Shown here: positions 52,035-61,118 of the stretch, piece by piece
Position numbering within the stretch: position 1 is the stretch's first letter
How the letters are laid out: the number at the start of each line of letters is the position of its first letter
Source of the DNA: Halobacteriales archaeon QH_8_64_26
GTDB lineage: Archaea > Halobacteriota > Halobacteria > Halobacteriales > Halococcaceae
Assembly (NCBI GenBank): GCA_003021725.1
Contig: PXRA01000045.1
Coordinates: forward strand, 21,704-85,703
Reading direction: 5' to 3'
DNA length: 64,000 nucleotides
Translations under genes and position numbers: made by a program
Notes under the pieces: generated by a model
Databases searched by the model: none
The model's input: the letters and a program-made list of their open reading frames with translations, nothing else
Told to the model about the DNA's origin: nothing

Positions 52035-52208
52035 TGTCGCCCCATTTACCTGTACTCCGCGCTCCTCGTCCGGTTGTCCTTCGGTACCGTCCCTATCGAC
52101 CGCGTTCTGTGCTGTTTTATGTCCCGAGACTGTAGGGAGATCCATACCGGCACGCACCGGCCCGACGGCCGGTTCGCTTCCGGGGCCGAGAGGGATCGGC
52201 GACGAAAC

Positions 52209-52219
52209 GGATATAAATA
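52209..52219 (+). promoter_or_regulatory. Putative TATA box of the psmA-psmB operon
   Basis: GGATATAAATA is preceded by cgaaac, a plausible BRE-like element, and lies about 50 bases upstream of the psmA ATG. Transcription would start near 52240, leaving a leader of about 25 bases. Confidence 0.55.
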
Positions 52220-52267
52220 CCTATCCCTAACCTCGGGTGAATACGAACGACGACCCCAACACAACCA

Positions 52268-53011
52268 ATGCAACAGAACCAACAACAGGCCTACGATCGC
52301 GGGATCACGATCTTCTCGCCCGACGGCCGCCTCTACCAGGTCGAGTACGCTCGCGAGGCAGTCAAACGCGGCAGTGCGTCCATCGGCGTCCGCACCGACG
52401 GCGGCGTCGCCCTGCTCGCCGACCGGCGCATCCGCTCGTCGCTCATGGAACCCTCCAGCGTCGAGAAACTGCACAAAGCCGACGATCACATCGGCATCGC
52501 GAGCGCGGGCCACGTCGCCGACGCCCGCCAGCTGATCGACTTCGCGCGCCGGCAGGCCCAGGTCAATCGCTTACGGTACGAGGAACCGATCGGCGTCGAG
52601 GCACTCACGAAGGAGATCACCGACAACATCCAGCAGTACACCCAGGTCGGCGGGGCCCGACCTTTCGGCGTGGCACTGATCGTCGGCGGCGTCGAGAACG
52701 GCGACCCCCGGCTCTACGAGACCGATCCCTCCGGCGTGCCCACCGAGTGGAAGTCCGTCGCGATCGGCAACGAGCGCGAGGCCATCCTCGAGCACTTAGA
52801 GGAGAACTACCGCGCCGACGCCGATCTCGATGGGGCGATCGACCTCGCGCTCTCGGCGCTCGCTTCCGCCAAGGAGGAAGCGCTCGACGCCGAGGGCGTC
52901 CTGCTCTCGACGATCGACGCCGATGAGGGGTATCGCAAGCGCAGCGACGAGGAGATCGCAAGCGCCCTCTCCGAGCTCGATCTCGACACCGACGAGGAGG
53001 AAGAGGAATGA
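52268..53011 (+). CDS. psmA: 20S proteasome alpha subunit
   Basis: 247 residues. The alpha-type N-terminal helix signature YDRGITIFSPDGRLYQVEYAREAVKRG is complete, with the later RPFGVALIVGGVE and the YNxxAIGN-like KSVAIGNEREAI. It forms the outer heptameric rings that gate the core particle. The C-terminal 25 residues are very acidic (DTDEEEEE). It overlaps psmB by ATGA, so the two subunits are translated from one message. Confidence 0.95.
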   Translation: MQQNQQQAYDRGITIFSPDGRLYQVEYAREAVKRGSASIGVRTDGGVALLADRRIRSSLMEPSSVEKLHKADDHIGIASAGHVADARQLIDFARRQAQVNRLRYEEPIGVEALTKEITDNIQQYTQVGGARPFGVALIVGGVENGDPRLYETDPSGVPTEWKSVAIGNEREAILEHLEENYRADADLDGAIDLALSALASAKEEALDAEGVLLSTIDADEGYRKRSDEEIASALSELDLDTDEEEEE

Positions 53012-53766
53012 CGAACGACTTCGACCTCGACCCGACCGACACGCCGAACCGTATTCACCAGCAATGCAGCGGCGACGCCTACGCACCCGAACTCGGCGTC
53101 CCGCCTGCCGGGCGCGGCGGCCACGGCGGCGATCGACCGAACGCGAGCGAAGCAAGCGAAAACGGCGAACTCAAGACCGGGACGACCACAGTAGGAATAA
53201 CGACCGCCGACGGCGTCGTGCTCGCGACGGATATGCGCGCAAGCGCCGGCAACCTGGTCGCAAGCAAACAGGCCGAAAAGATCCTCGAGGTTCACCCACG
53301 AGCGGCACTGACGATCTCCGGGGCGGTGAGTGCCGCCCAGTCGCTCGTTCGCTCGCTCAAGGCCGAAGTGCGGCTCTACGAAGCGCGCCGTGACGAGGAG
53401 ATGAGCATGCAGGCGCTCTCGACGCTCACCGGTAACCTGCTTCGTAGCGGTGCTTTCTTTATCGTCGCACCGATTCTCGGCGGCGTCGACAGCGAGGGTG
53501 GCCACATCTACAACATCGGCCCGGGCGGCAGCGTCATGGAAGAGGAGTACTTCGCGACCGGCTCGGGTTCGCCCTTCGCTCTCGGCGTGCTCGAAGGCGC
53601 TTACGACGAAGAGATGAGCGTCGAGGAAGCCCGTGACGCCGCTGCGCGCGCGGTCAACAGCGCTATCGAGCGCGACACTGCCAGCGGCAACGGTATGTTA
53701 CTCAGCGTGGTCACCGCCGAGGGCGTCGAGACCGAGCAGTACGAACACCCTACTGAAGCGCTGTAG
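53008..53766 (+). CDS. psmB: 20S proteasome beta subunit (precursor)
   Basis: 252 residues. A propeptide of about 58 residues ends at KTG, and processing exposes the catalytic Thr1 in TTTVGITTADGVVLATDMRAS. Asp17 and Lys33 of the active site are at VLATDMR and QAEKI. GPGGSVMEEEYFATGSGSPFALGVLE and GMYDEEMSVEEA-type segments follow. It makes the inner heptameric rings that carry out proteolysis. It begins inside the psmA stop codon (ATGA overlap). Confidence 0.95.
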   Translation: MTNDFDLDPTDTPNRIHQQCSGDAYAPELGVPPAGRGGHGGDRPNASEASENGELKTGTTTVGITTADGVVLATDMRASAGNLVASKQAEKILEVHPRAALTISGAVSAAQSLVRSLKAEVRLYEARRDEEMSMQALSTLTGNLLRSGAFFIVAPILGGVDSEGGHIYNIGPGGSVMEEEYFATGSGSPFALGVLEGAYDEEMSVEEARDAAARAVNSAIERDTASGNGMLLSVVTAEGVETEQYEHPTEAL

Positions 53767-54006
53767 ACCAGCTCGCTTCGCATCGGTCGGATCCTGGGCA
53801 TCGGGGATTCGATCCACTGCACCGGCGGCGACCGGCAGTAGGTCCTTTCCGCTTGGGGCGCTGTCAGTGGCGTAGTCATCGCAACCGTCGAAGTCCGCTC
53901 GGTAACGGCTACCGGCACCGATTCGACGATGATAGCTCTTAGACCATCGGTATTGGTGCTTCGTGCCCCGAGTGACGGATGCTGACCAGGCCATGAGTTT
54001 CAAGAC

Positions 54007-54411
54007 ATGGGGTGTCCTATCATCGCGTGCACACCGATGGGAACCTCACTGGCATCGGAGACCATACCGGACGTCGATCGCTTCACGGCCATCGCCGAAT
54101 TCGACATCGAGCCCGAACAACACGACCCCTTACTGGAGACGCTCACCGACGAGACCGAACGCTGGGTCCGCGATCGGCCCGGCTTCCTCGCGGCGAGTTT
54201 CCTGGAGGACGCCGGCGACCCAGAGGACACGCGCGTCGTCGTCTACACCCGCTGGGAGTCCCGAGAGGACTGGGAGGCGTTCTGTCGGGACCCCGAGCAG
54301 GCCGTGGTCCGTGATAAGCTTAGACAGCTCGGCGTCGGCGAGAGCTTCGATGGCCGCCCGCACGAGGTCCGCCGGGTGGTCGAGAGCGTCCCGGCCCAGC
54401 CCTGGCCGTAA
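54007..54411 (+). CDS. Antibiotic biosynthesis monooxygenase-like (ABM) protein
   Basis: 134 residues, or 124 from the ATG at 54037, which is the likelier start because the first ten residues are Cys/Pro-rich and unlike the rest. The ABM ferredoxin-like fold is seen in RFTAIAEFDIEPEQHDPLLETLTDETERWV, RPGFLAASFLED and TRVVVYTRWESREDWEAFCRD (each quoted in part). Members are small monooxygenases or haem-degrading/structural proteins; function unknown here. Confidence 0.72.
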   Translation: MGCPIIACTPMGTSLASETIPDVDRFTAIAEFDIEPEQHDPLLETLTDETERWVRDRPGFLAASFLEDAGDPEDTRVVVYTRWESREDWEAFCRDPEQAVVRDKLRQLGVGESFDGRPHEVRRVVESVPAQPWP

Positions 54412-54630
54412 GTCGCCCTCCGCCGGCCGGACACCCCTTCAGAGTCCCGAACCGGCATTTAACAGGCACGATCCCGCTGAGCGTTCGCGTCCTTTCTTTT
54501 CGGTGCCAGTTGGGCGTCGAATCGCACGTACTCGTGATCGAGCGCCCGCTTCGCTCCTCGCTGGGGATCGATCCGATAGGCCCGCCACGATCGGCACAAC
54601 GGTCATGACCGTGGTAGCTGAATCGGTGCT

Positions 54631-55941
54631 ATGGACCTGCCGATCAGCGAGGACCGACTCCGGGCGGACATCGAAGCCACCGCCGAGTTCGGCGCGATCG
54701 ACGCTCCGGAGGGCCGCGGCCGCACTGTCCTCACCGGCACCGACGCCGATCGGGCCGCCCGGGAGTATCTCGTCGAGCGATTGGACGACGCGGGCCTCGA
54801 TACCCGGATCGACGCCGTTGGCAACATCGCCGGCCGGTGGACCCCAGCGAGCGCCGACCCCGAGGCCCCAGCGGTCGCGAGCGGCAGTCACCTCGATTCG
54901 GTGATCGAGGGCGGCATCTTCGATGGTCCCTTGGGCACCTACGCCGCGCTCGAAGCGGTGCGCGCGATGCAGGCAGCGAGGGTGAGTCCCGATCGCCCGA
55001 TCGAGGCCGTCTGTTTCACCGAGGAGGAGGGCGGCCGCTTCGGCGAGGGGCTGACCGGCTCGGCGGTCGCCGCGGGCGCGGAATCGATCGAGGAGACCCT
55101 GGCGCTCACCGATAACGAGGGAACGACGCTCGACGCCGCCTTAGAGGGCATCGGTTACCGAGGGGAGGGCCGGCTCGCGGCGAGCGACTGGGATTCGTGG
55201 CTCGAAGTACACATCGAGCAGGGCACCCGGCTCGAATCGGCGGGCGAGCAGGCCGGCATCGTCACGACGATCACCGGAATCACCCACTGTACGGCGACGA
55301 TCACCGGCGAGACCGACCACGCCGGCTCGACGCCGATGAGCGCGCGCACTGACGCGCTGACCGCGGCGAAAGAGGTGATCGGCGCGACTGAGCGCGCGGG
55401 GCGGCAGGCCGCAGGGCTCGATCCCGAGATCGGGGCCGGCGAGGACAGTCCGAACGGGGACGGCGGCCGAGATACCGACGAGACGGCGGTCGCCACGGTG
55501 GGGGAGATCGACGCCCGTCCGAACGCGACGAACGTCGTCCCCGGCGCGGTGGAGTTGGGGATCGACGTCCGCGACGTCGAGCACGGGACAATGAATCGGA
55601 TCGTCGAAGAAGTGAAGGCGACCCTCGCACGCATCGAGACCGAACGGGGCGTCGAGGCGAGCTTCGAACGGCCCTTCGACGTCACGCCGACGCCGATGGC
55701 AAAGCGGTGTCGCGAGGCCTCCCGTCGGGCCGCCGAGGACGCCGGTATCGAAGCCTCTGCGATGCACTCTGATGCGGCCCACGACACGATGTACGTCGCC
55801 CGCGAAACCGACGCCGGGATGCTCTTCGCGCCCTCGCAGGGAGGCTACTCCCACAGCCCGCGGGAGTGGACCGACTGGACCGACTGTGCGGCGACGACCC
55901 GGGTGCTCGCCGGTGCGCTTGCCGACCTCGCCGGCGCATGA
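54631..55941 (+). CDS. M20 family Zn amidohydrolase (N-carbamoyl-amino-acid hydrolase/allantoate amidohydrolase-like)
   Basis: 436 residues. Metal ligands are placed in SGSHLDSVIEGGIFDG (His, Asp), CFTEEEGGRFGEGLTGS (Glu pair), LEVHIEQGTRLE (His) and AMHSDAAHDTMYV (His). The central dimerisation domain carries THCTATITGETDHAGSTPMSAR, typical of this subfamily. It hydrolyses N-carbamoyl-amino acids or ureido compounds such as allantoate; the specific substrate cannot be chosen. No other purine or hydantoin genes adjoin it. The insert around residues 265-285 is Glu/Asp/Gly-rich. Confidence 0.85.
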   Translation: MDLPISEDRLRADIEATAEFGAIDAPEGRGRTVLTGTDADRAAREYLVERLDDAGLDTRIDAVGNIAGRWTPASADPEAPAVASGSHLDSVIEGGIFDGPLGTYAALEAVRAMQAARVSPDRPIEAVCFTEEEGGRFGEGLTGSAVAAGAESIEETLALTDNEGTTLDAALEGIGYRGEGRLAASDWDSWLEVHIEQGTRLESAGEQAGIVTTITGITHCTATITGETDHAGSTPMSARTDALTAAKEVIGATERAGRQAAGLDPEIGAGEDSPNGDGGRDTDETAVATVGEIDARPNATNVVPGAVELGIDVRDVEHGTMNRIVEEVKATLARIETERGVEASFERPFDVTPTPMAKRCREASRRAAEDAGIEASAMHSDAAHDTMYVARETDAGMLFAPSQGGYSHSPREWTDWTDCAATTRVLAGALADLAGA

Positions 55942-56010
55942 GGGTGGCTACACGGTCTTTAACCGGGAACACGAAAGTTGATGCCCTCTCGATCGATCGG
56001 CGCGTGGCGG

Positions 56011-57602
56011 TCAGTCGTCCGCGGGTGCAGCCGCGCCCCCTGCTCCGCCCTCGGGCACGACACCCTCGTCCGTCCAGCCCCGGATGTCGTAGTACTCCAA
56101 GAGCGCGGCCTCGAAGTCCGGCAGTTCGTAGGGTAAGCGATCGTCGTCACGGTCACGTCCGCGTCGGTTGTTGAACCGCCGTTCGAGGTCGATCACCCGG
56201 GCACCCACACCCAAGAGGTCCTCGTAGTCGGCGTCGAACAGCGTCGCGAGCCGCTCGGGGGGCATCATTCCACGCGAGAACCGACAGATCACACCACAGT
56301 CCTCGAAGGCACGCGTGTTCTCCGATTCGATCAGCTGTGCGGGTTTGCCTTCTAAGCCCTCGGGCGCGAAAGCCCGATCGTCGCTCACCAGTGGGTACTC
56401 GAAGGCATAGAAGGTGCCGTACATGTGATCGGCCCCGCGATTCGAGACCGCGAACCCGAGCCCCTGGCCGTTGAGCGCGCGGCCGTCGTGGGCGGAAAAT
56501 TCCATGCCCTTTACCGACCAGTCCTCGACGCCAAGTTCGTCGTGACAGCGCGCGACGCCCTCCGCGAGGGTGTCGCCAACGCCCTCCCGGTAAGCGATCT
56601 TCTCGACGGTCTCGTGGATCAGGTTCGAATTACCGAACTCCTCCTCGCTCGCGAGGTAGGCTGCGACGGTATCCCCACAGGAGATGGTGTCCATCCCGAA
56701 CTCATCACAGAGCTCGTTCGACTGCATAATCGAGACCATGTCGTTGACCCCCGAGTTCGACCCGAAGGACATCACCGTCTCGTACTCTGGGCCCTCGGTC
56801 TCGATGCCCGCTTCCTCGTCCTTAGTGGGGAGCTTGCAGGCAAACGCACACTGCGAGCAGGTCCCGCGCTTGTACTTCTTGTCCTCGACGCTATCGCCGT
56901 TGATGAACTCCACGTCCTCGAAGGAGGTCTCGGCGAAATAGCGCGTGGGCAGTTCGCGATGTCGGGTACTTCGATCTCCGGTTGGGAGTCGCCCGCGACG
57001 GTAATCGCCTTGACGTTTTTCGCCCCCAGCACCGCGCCGAGACCGCCCCGACCGAACGCTCGGGTCTCGGTTGTCATAATCGAGGCGAATCGCACCAAGT
57101 TCTCGCCGGCCGGCCCGACGCAGGCGATGTGCTCGGCCTCCAAGTCGTGGTGCTCGGCCATGTACTCGGTGACCTCCGAGACCAGCGCGCCTTCCAAGTC
57201 GGGCACTGCCTCGAACTCCACACCGCTATCCCGCACGTGGACCACGACGGGCTCGTCGCTCTCACCCACCAGTTCGATCGCGCTGTAGCCCGTATCGGCG
57301 AAATTGCGGGACATGAACCCACCGGCGTTAGTAGACAGAAGGCCATCGGTAAGCGGCGAGACGCTCGTCGCGTTCATCCGGCCGGTGAAACTCATCCGCG
57401 AGACCTGCATCGGCCCCGTCGCGAAGTACAGGCGGTTCTCGGGGCCGAAGGGCTCGGCGTCTACCGGTACTCGGTCGTGTGCCAACGCGGTGGCGAGCCC
57501 GCGCCCGCCGACGAACGATTCGAGGACGTCGTCGATCCCCTCTTCGTGTGCCTCGTGGTCGGTGAGATCGATCGAGAGCAGCGGCCCTTCGGTGTGTAGC
57601 AT
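56011..57602 (-). pseudogene. Aldehyde:ferredoxin oxidoreductase, interrupted in the middle
   Basis: From ATG 57602 the N-terminal domain is normal (GPLLSIDLTDHEAHEEG, FATGPMQVSRMSFTGRMNATS, CVGPAGENLVRFASI, FGRGGLGAVLGAKNVKAI). At about 56948-56957, after PEIEVPDIA, the frame shifts and resumes as ELPTRYFAETSFEDVEFINGD. The stretch that normally joins these parts seems to be missing about 30-40 residues compared with family members as I remember them. The rest is intact: GTCSQCAFACKLP iron-sulfur Cys motif, SNSGVNDMVSIMQSN, GMDTISCGDTVAAYL, FEDCGVICRF. Tungsten-pterin enzyme oxidising aldehydes to acids with ferredoxin; as read here the product would be truncated. Length is 1592 bases, one short of a multiple of three. 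Confidence 0.82.
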
Positions 57603-57722
57603 CGTACCATACGCTGGCAGCGGGAGCTAATAAACCGTGTGGGGCCGACGCCCGTCGTACCGATGTTCGGGGTCGCGACCGCCGGAAACTACCGGGATCC
57701 GGGGCCACACAGCAGCTCTCAC

Positions 57723-58733
57723 TTACGACTGCCGCCCGAGTTCGGCGAGCAGCCGGGAGAGCTGGATACGGTCGCTCGTCCCCTCGGTCAGATCCATATC
57801 GACCTCGCCGGCGAGTTCGTAGGTCGCGGCCAACTCACGGCCGCTGTGGCGCGACCGTAGCTCGTCGAGGGTGCTTTCGAGTATCTCGCCGCCCTCTAGA
57901 CCCTCCTCGACGAGCAGATCGTCGAGCGTCGATCGTGCGTCCGTGAACTTCCCTTTCTCCGCGTTGCCTACCATCTCCTCGATCCGGTCGCCGAACCCTA
58001 CTCCCCCCAGCGCCTCGTAGGCCGCCGTCATCGTGACCTCTCCTTCCTGTTCGGCGGTCGTCTGCGCTCCTAAAATTGCCTTCCGCAGATCGCCGTCGGC
58101 GTAGCTCGCGAGGAAAGCCAGCCCCTCCGCGTCGTACTCGGCGTCCTCGCTCTCGGCGATTCCGTCGAGGATTTCGAGCACTTCATTGTCGGTCGGCCCG
58201 GGCATCGCGAGTGGCACACACCGGGAGGTGATCGGCGCGATGAGTTTCGAGGGCTGGCGGGTGGTGATCACGAACTGGGTGGTCTCGTGGTGGCGTTCCA
58301 TGACTCGCCGGAGCGCCTGCTGGAAGTCCTCGCGGATGGATTCCGCGTTGTCGAGTACGAGGGTCTTGTAGGTCCCCGCGATGGGCGCGTAGCTCGCCGA
58401 TTCCTTGAGCACGTGGTTTATCAGATCGGCCTTCGAGGACCCGCGACGGCGCTTCGAGGAGATGAACGACGAGAAGCGCGGGTCCCGGCTCACCTCCTTT
58501 TTCGTGCGATCGAAGAAATCCGCGACGTTGAGCTCGATCAGGTCACCCTCGATGTCCTCGTGGGCTTCGCGTGCGAGCGCGCGAACCGCTGCGGTCTTCC
58601 CGGCACCGGCTGGACCGTACAACACGAGATTGAGGGGCTCGTCGACCGCTCGCTGTAGGTACTGACTGGCCCCCTCTTGAGGGAGGTCGTCGATCGTCGG
58701 CGCGTACTCGTCGGTCCAGAGCGGCCCCTCCAT
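57723..58733 (-). CDS. Replication factor C small subunit-like AAA+ clamp loader protein
   Basis: 336 residues from ATG 58733 (MEGPLWTDEYAPTIDDLPQE); the longer ORF start is Arg/Gly-rich and ignored. AAA+ motifs: Walker A GPAGAGKTAAVRAL, a Walker B-like VLDNAESI (Asp-Asn rather than Asp-Glu), and the SRC motif in PITSRCVPLA. A C-terminal collar domain follows. With other RFC subunits it would load the PCNA clamp. Haloarchaea have several small-subunit paralogues; the altered Walker B suggests the less active member. Confidence 0.85.
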   Translation of the reverse strand: MEGPLWTDEYAPTIDDLPQEGASQYLQRAVDEPLNLVLYGPAGAGKTAAVRALAREAHEDIEGDLIELNVADFFDRTKKEVSRDPRFSSFISSKRRRGSSKADLINHVLKESASYAPIAGTYKTLVLDNAESIREDFQQALRRVMERHHETTQFVITTRQPSKLIAPITSRCVPLAMPGPTDNEVLEILDGIAESEDAEYDAEGLAFLASYADGDLRKAILGAQTTAEQEGEVTMTAAYEALGGVGFGDRIEEMVGNAEKGKFTDARSTLDDLLVEEGLEGGEILESTLDELRSRHSGRELAATYELAGEVDMDLTEGTSDRIQLSRLLAELGRQS

Positions 58734-58913
58734 CGCTAGAACCCAGGCGACCGTTAGGTAAGAACCGACCGATCGTCTCCCGATCGATCCCCCTCCTTTC
58801 CCCACCTTGCCGCCGGTCCGTCGTCCCGTATGCCGCCGGTCTTCGAGCGGTGGCCGGCCATTGCAGCGAAGTCGCTTATGAACGACGATGCACGGCCCTG
58901 GCCGGAAGGATAT

Positions 58914-59132
58914 ATGAGCGTCGAAACCGGCGGCTACGAGCGCCGGTTCGCTCGCGCGCAGCGAACGAGTCGAGGCGGACAGCACGGCGAGAAGTCCGAC
59001 CCGGCGGTGACCGGTGCCGCCGAAGACGAGAACAGGAGCGGGACAGGTCCCGCTCGATCGCTCGGCGAGTCGCTCCCGACATTACAGGTCGCGTTCCATC
59101 GCGGACCGAACACAGGGGTCGAAAGCCGATGA
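58914..59132 (+). CDS. Possible small acidic/basic ORF coupled to the next gene
   Basis: 72 residues from ATG 58914, preceded by ggaaggatat. The composition is Arg/Gly/Glu-rich without motifs. The only support is its stop overlapping the next ATG by ATGA, so it may be a leader region and not a protein. Confidence 0.2.
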   Translation: MSVETGGYERRFARAQRTSRGGQHGEKSDPAVTGAAEDENRSGTGPARSLGESLPTLQVAFHRGPNTGVESR

Positions 59133-59503
59133 ACCCCGATTATCGCTACCGCGCCCACCCCGAGAACGTCCTCACTTACGATACGCTCGACATCACGGTC
59201 GATCTCGGCTTCTACAGCAGTCGCGAGATCCGTCTTCACCTCTCGGAAGTAGAGCATGAGGCGGAGGAGGAAGGGACCGACTCACCCGAAACCGAGGGGG
59301 ATCGCACCAAAACGAACTTTGTCAACGAGTGGATCGCGACGGCTGGCGGCGGGGAGTGGCCCCTCGTCGTCGAGGTATACGGGCCGGGCGAGGACCGGTT
59401 CGGTCCCTGCTTCGGGATCGTCGAGCGTATCGTCGACGACGCGGTGCTCAACGTCGATCTCATCGGGGAGTTCGGCGGGGAACTCCACGCGAACGGGAAA
59501 TAA
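59129..59503 (+). CDS. Conserved-type protein, possibly nuclease (SNase)-like fold
   Basis: 124 residues from ATG 59129. YDTLDITVDLGFYSSREIRLHLSEVE, then NEWIATAGGGEWPLVVEVY and VLNVDLIGEFGG have the beta-strand pattern and spacing of micrococcal-nuclease-like OB folds. The usual active-site Arg and Asp are not clearly in place, so catalytic activity is doubtful. Confidence 0.55.
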   Translation: MNPDYRYRAHPENVLTYDTLDITVDLGFYSSREIRLHLSEVEHEAEEEGTDSPETEGDRTKTNFVNEWIATAGGGEWPLVVEVYGPGEDRFGPCFGIVERIVDDAVLNVDLIGEFGGELHANGK

Positions 59504-59587
59504 CTCCTACTGTGAACGCCGCTCGGTACGAAAGCACCTGCCGAGGAGCCGAGTTACGTCCGATCGTCCGTAATTTATACCCCTGGC

Positions 59588-59989
59588 GTGCCAGTGGCCG
59601 GTATGACACCCTCGAACAGCGGCTCCGCGCCCGATACCGATCCGAACGGCCGCCTCACTGGCCGGCTACGTGCCCTGCTGGAACGAGCAGCCGAGCGCCT
59701 CGGGAACGGTCCCGCCGTCGAAGCGCCCGGCGACTGGCAGCTCTCACGACGCCGGGAGGAACGGACGGTCTGGGTCCAGCCCAACACCGAACAGCTCGTG
59801 ATCTGTGAGCGCAAACGGAAGGAAGCCTGGATCGCCCGCGCGAAACCCGCGATCATCGACGGGGAGGAAGTCGACCTCAGCCTCACCGCCGGACCGACCT
59901 CGCGGGAAATCGCCGAATACCTCGCGGTCCAGTTCATGGCCCACCAGCTCGTCCTCGCACCGCTTACCGCGATGCGACCGCGCCACTGA
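59588..59989 (+). CDS. Conserved-looking hypothetical protein
   Basis: 133 residues (ATG 59603 is an equally good start, giving 128). Basic N-terminal helix, then RREERTVWVQPNTEQLVICERKR and a C-terminal helix (SREIAEYLAVQFMAHQLVLAPL). No domain recognised. It ends 93 bases before the convergent nadE gene. Confidence 0.55.
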   Translation: MPVAGMTPSNSGSAPDTDPNGRLTGRLRALLERAAERLGNGPAVEAPGDWQLSRRREERTVWVQPNTEQLVICERKRKEAWIARAKPAIIDGEEVDLSLTAGPTSREIAEYLAVQFMAHQLVLAPLTAMRPRH

Positions 59990-60082
59990 GAGCACCGCTC
60001 GCTTGCGCTCGTCCCTCCGAGCGAAATCGACAGGCATCGAACGGGAGCCCCGAAAAGGCGTGGAGGCCCTCCCGCTTCGAGC

Positions 60083-60942
60083 CTAGAACCGGCGGTCGGG
60101 GGTCATCGGCGGCGTGCGCTTGTGTTCGCTCGCCTCGTGCATCTCGACGATATACTCGACGTCCTCCTCGGTCGTATCGGCGATGTGAGCGGTCGCCCCA
60201 GCGGGAACGCCGCCGTCGACGTGCAGCGCGAGGACCGCATCGAGCGTGTCGTAATCGACGCCGAATTCCTCCTCGTCGGTGCCGTAATCGACCATTCCGC
60301 CGGTCGGCGTCTTCTGGACCAGCTCCTCTTCGACGCCGAGGTGGGCCGCGACCTGGCGGACCTGCTGCTTGTAGAGATCGCCCAACGGATCACAGTCGAC
60401 GCCGCCGTCGCCGAATTTCGTCACGTAGCCGGTGGCGAGTTTGGCCCGGTTGCTGGTGCCGACGACCAGCTTGTCCCCGTGGTTCGCGACGAGGTAGTTC
60501 AGCGTCATCCGGACGCGGGCACTCGTGTTCCCGACATAGCGACCTTCCCACCTCTTTTCCCCGTTGTCCCCCGAGCCATCGGAGCCGTTGTAGGTATCGA
60601 GGATCTCCTCGACGATCGAGTCGATCTCGAAGATGTCGTAGCTGATTCCCAGGTCCCGGGCGACCTGCTCGGCGTCGCTCATGTTCGTCTCCGTGTTGAC
60701 TTCTTTCGGTAGCAGGACGCCGTGTACCGCCTCGGCCCCAGCGCCTCGACGGCGAGATTAGCGGTCGCCGTGCTATCGATGCCACCGGAAAGCGCGACGA
60801 GCGCGCCCTCCGTGCCGCTTTCCTCGACCTCTCGGCGGACGAACTCGACGAGGCGATCGACCTCCCGATCGAGTTCCTCCTCGGTGAATCGCAGGTCGAT
60901 GGGCTCGATCTCCTCTTTGATCTGCTCGCGGACGATCGACAT
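60083..60942 (-). pseudogene. nadE: NAD+ synthase (NadE), interrupted by one missing base in a G run
   Basis: From ATG 60942 the P-loop GALVALSGGIDSTATANLAVEAL is intact, then frame loss occurs at VEALG. After a one-base correction the protein continues AEAVHGVLLPKEVNTETNMSDAEQ and the C-terminal domain (GTSNRAKLATGYVTKFGDGGVDCDPLGDLYKQQV, quoted in part). The base lost lies in CTGGGGCC at about 60748, which would be GGGGG if the frame were intact. The gene is 860 bases, one short of a multiple of three. NadE amidates nicotinate adenine dinucleotide to NAD with ammonia and is normally essential, so a sequencing error is the first suspicion. Another copy elsewhere is possible. Confidence 0.88.
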
Positions 60943-60965
60943 AGCACCCGCTTCCTGCCTAGACA

Positions 60966-60974
60966 CGTATAAAC
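60966..60974 (-). promoter_or_regulatory. Putative TATA box of nadE
   Basis: Minus-strand GTTTATACG is centred about 28 bases upstream of the ATG at 60942. This is ideal for a leaderless transcript and decides that start over the upstream Met at 60966. Confidence 0.55.
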
Positions 60975-61118
60975 TATGCGAAGCCTCAGTAGGCGTTCTA
61001 TAGTCATAAACATTATAATAGTGACTAACCGTCCAGTTACATCGCTCACTGTCGAATCGGCAACGCGGCGCGCGGTACGTAGGGGCCGTCGGGAGGCCGA
61101 TCGAGAGGGTACTGGGGC

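Noticed and set aside
58830-58913. Upstream extension of the small ORF before 59129
   Set aside because: It overlaps the RFC promoter side and has no coding signal. Only the ATG at 58914 was kept, at low confidence.
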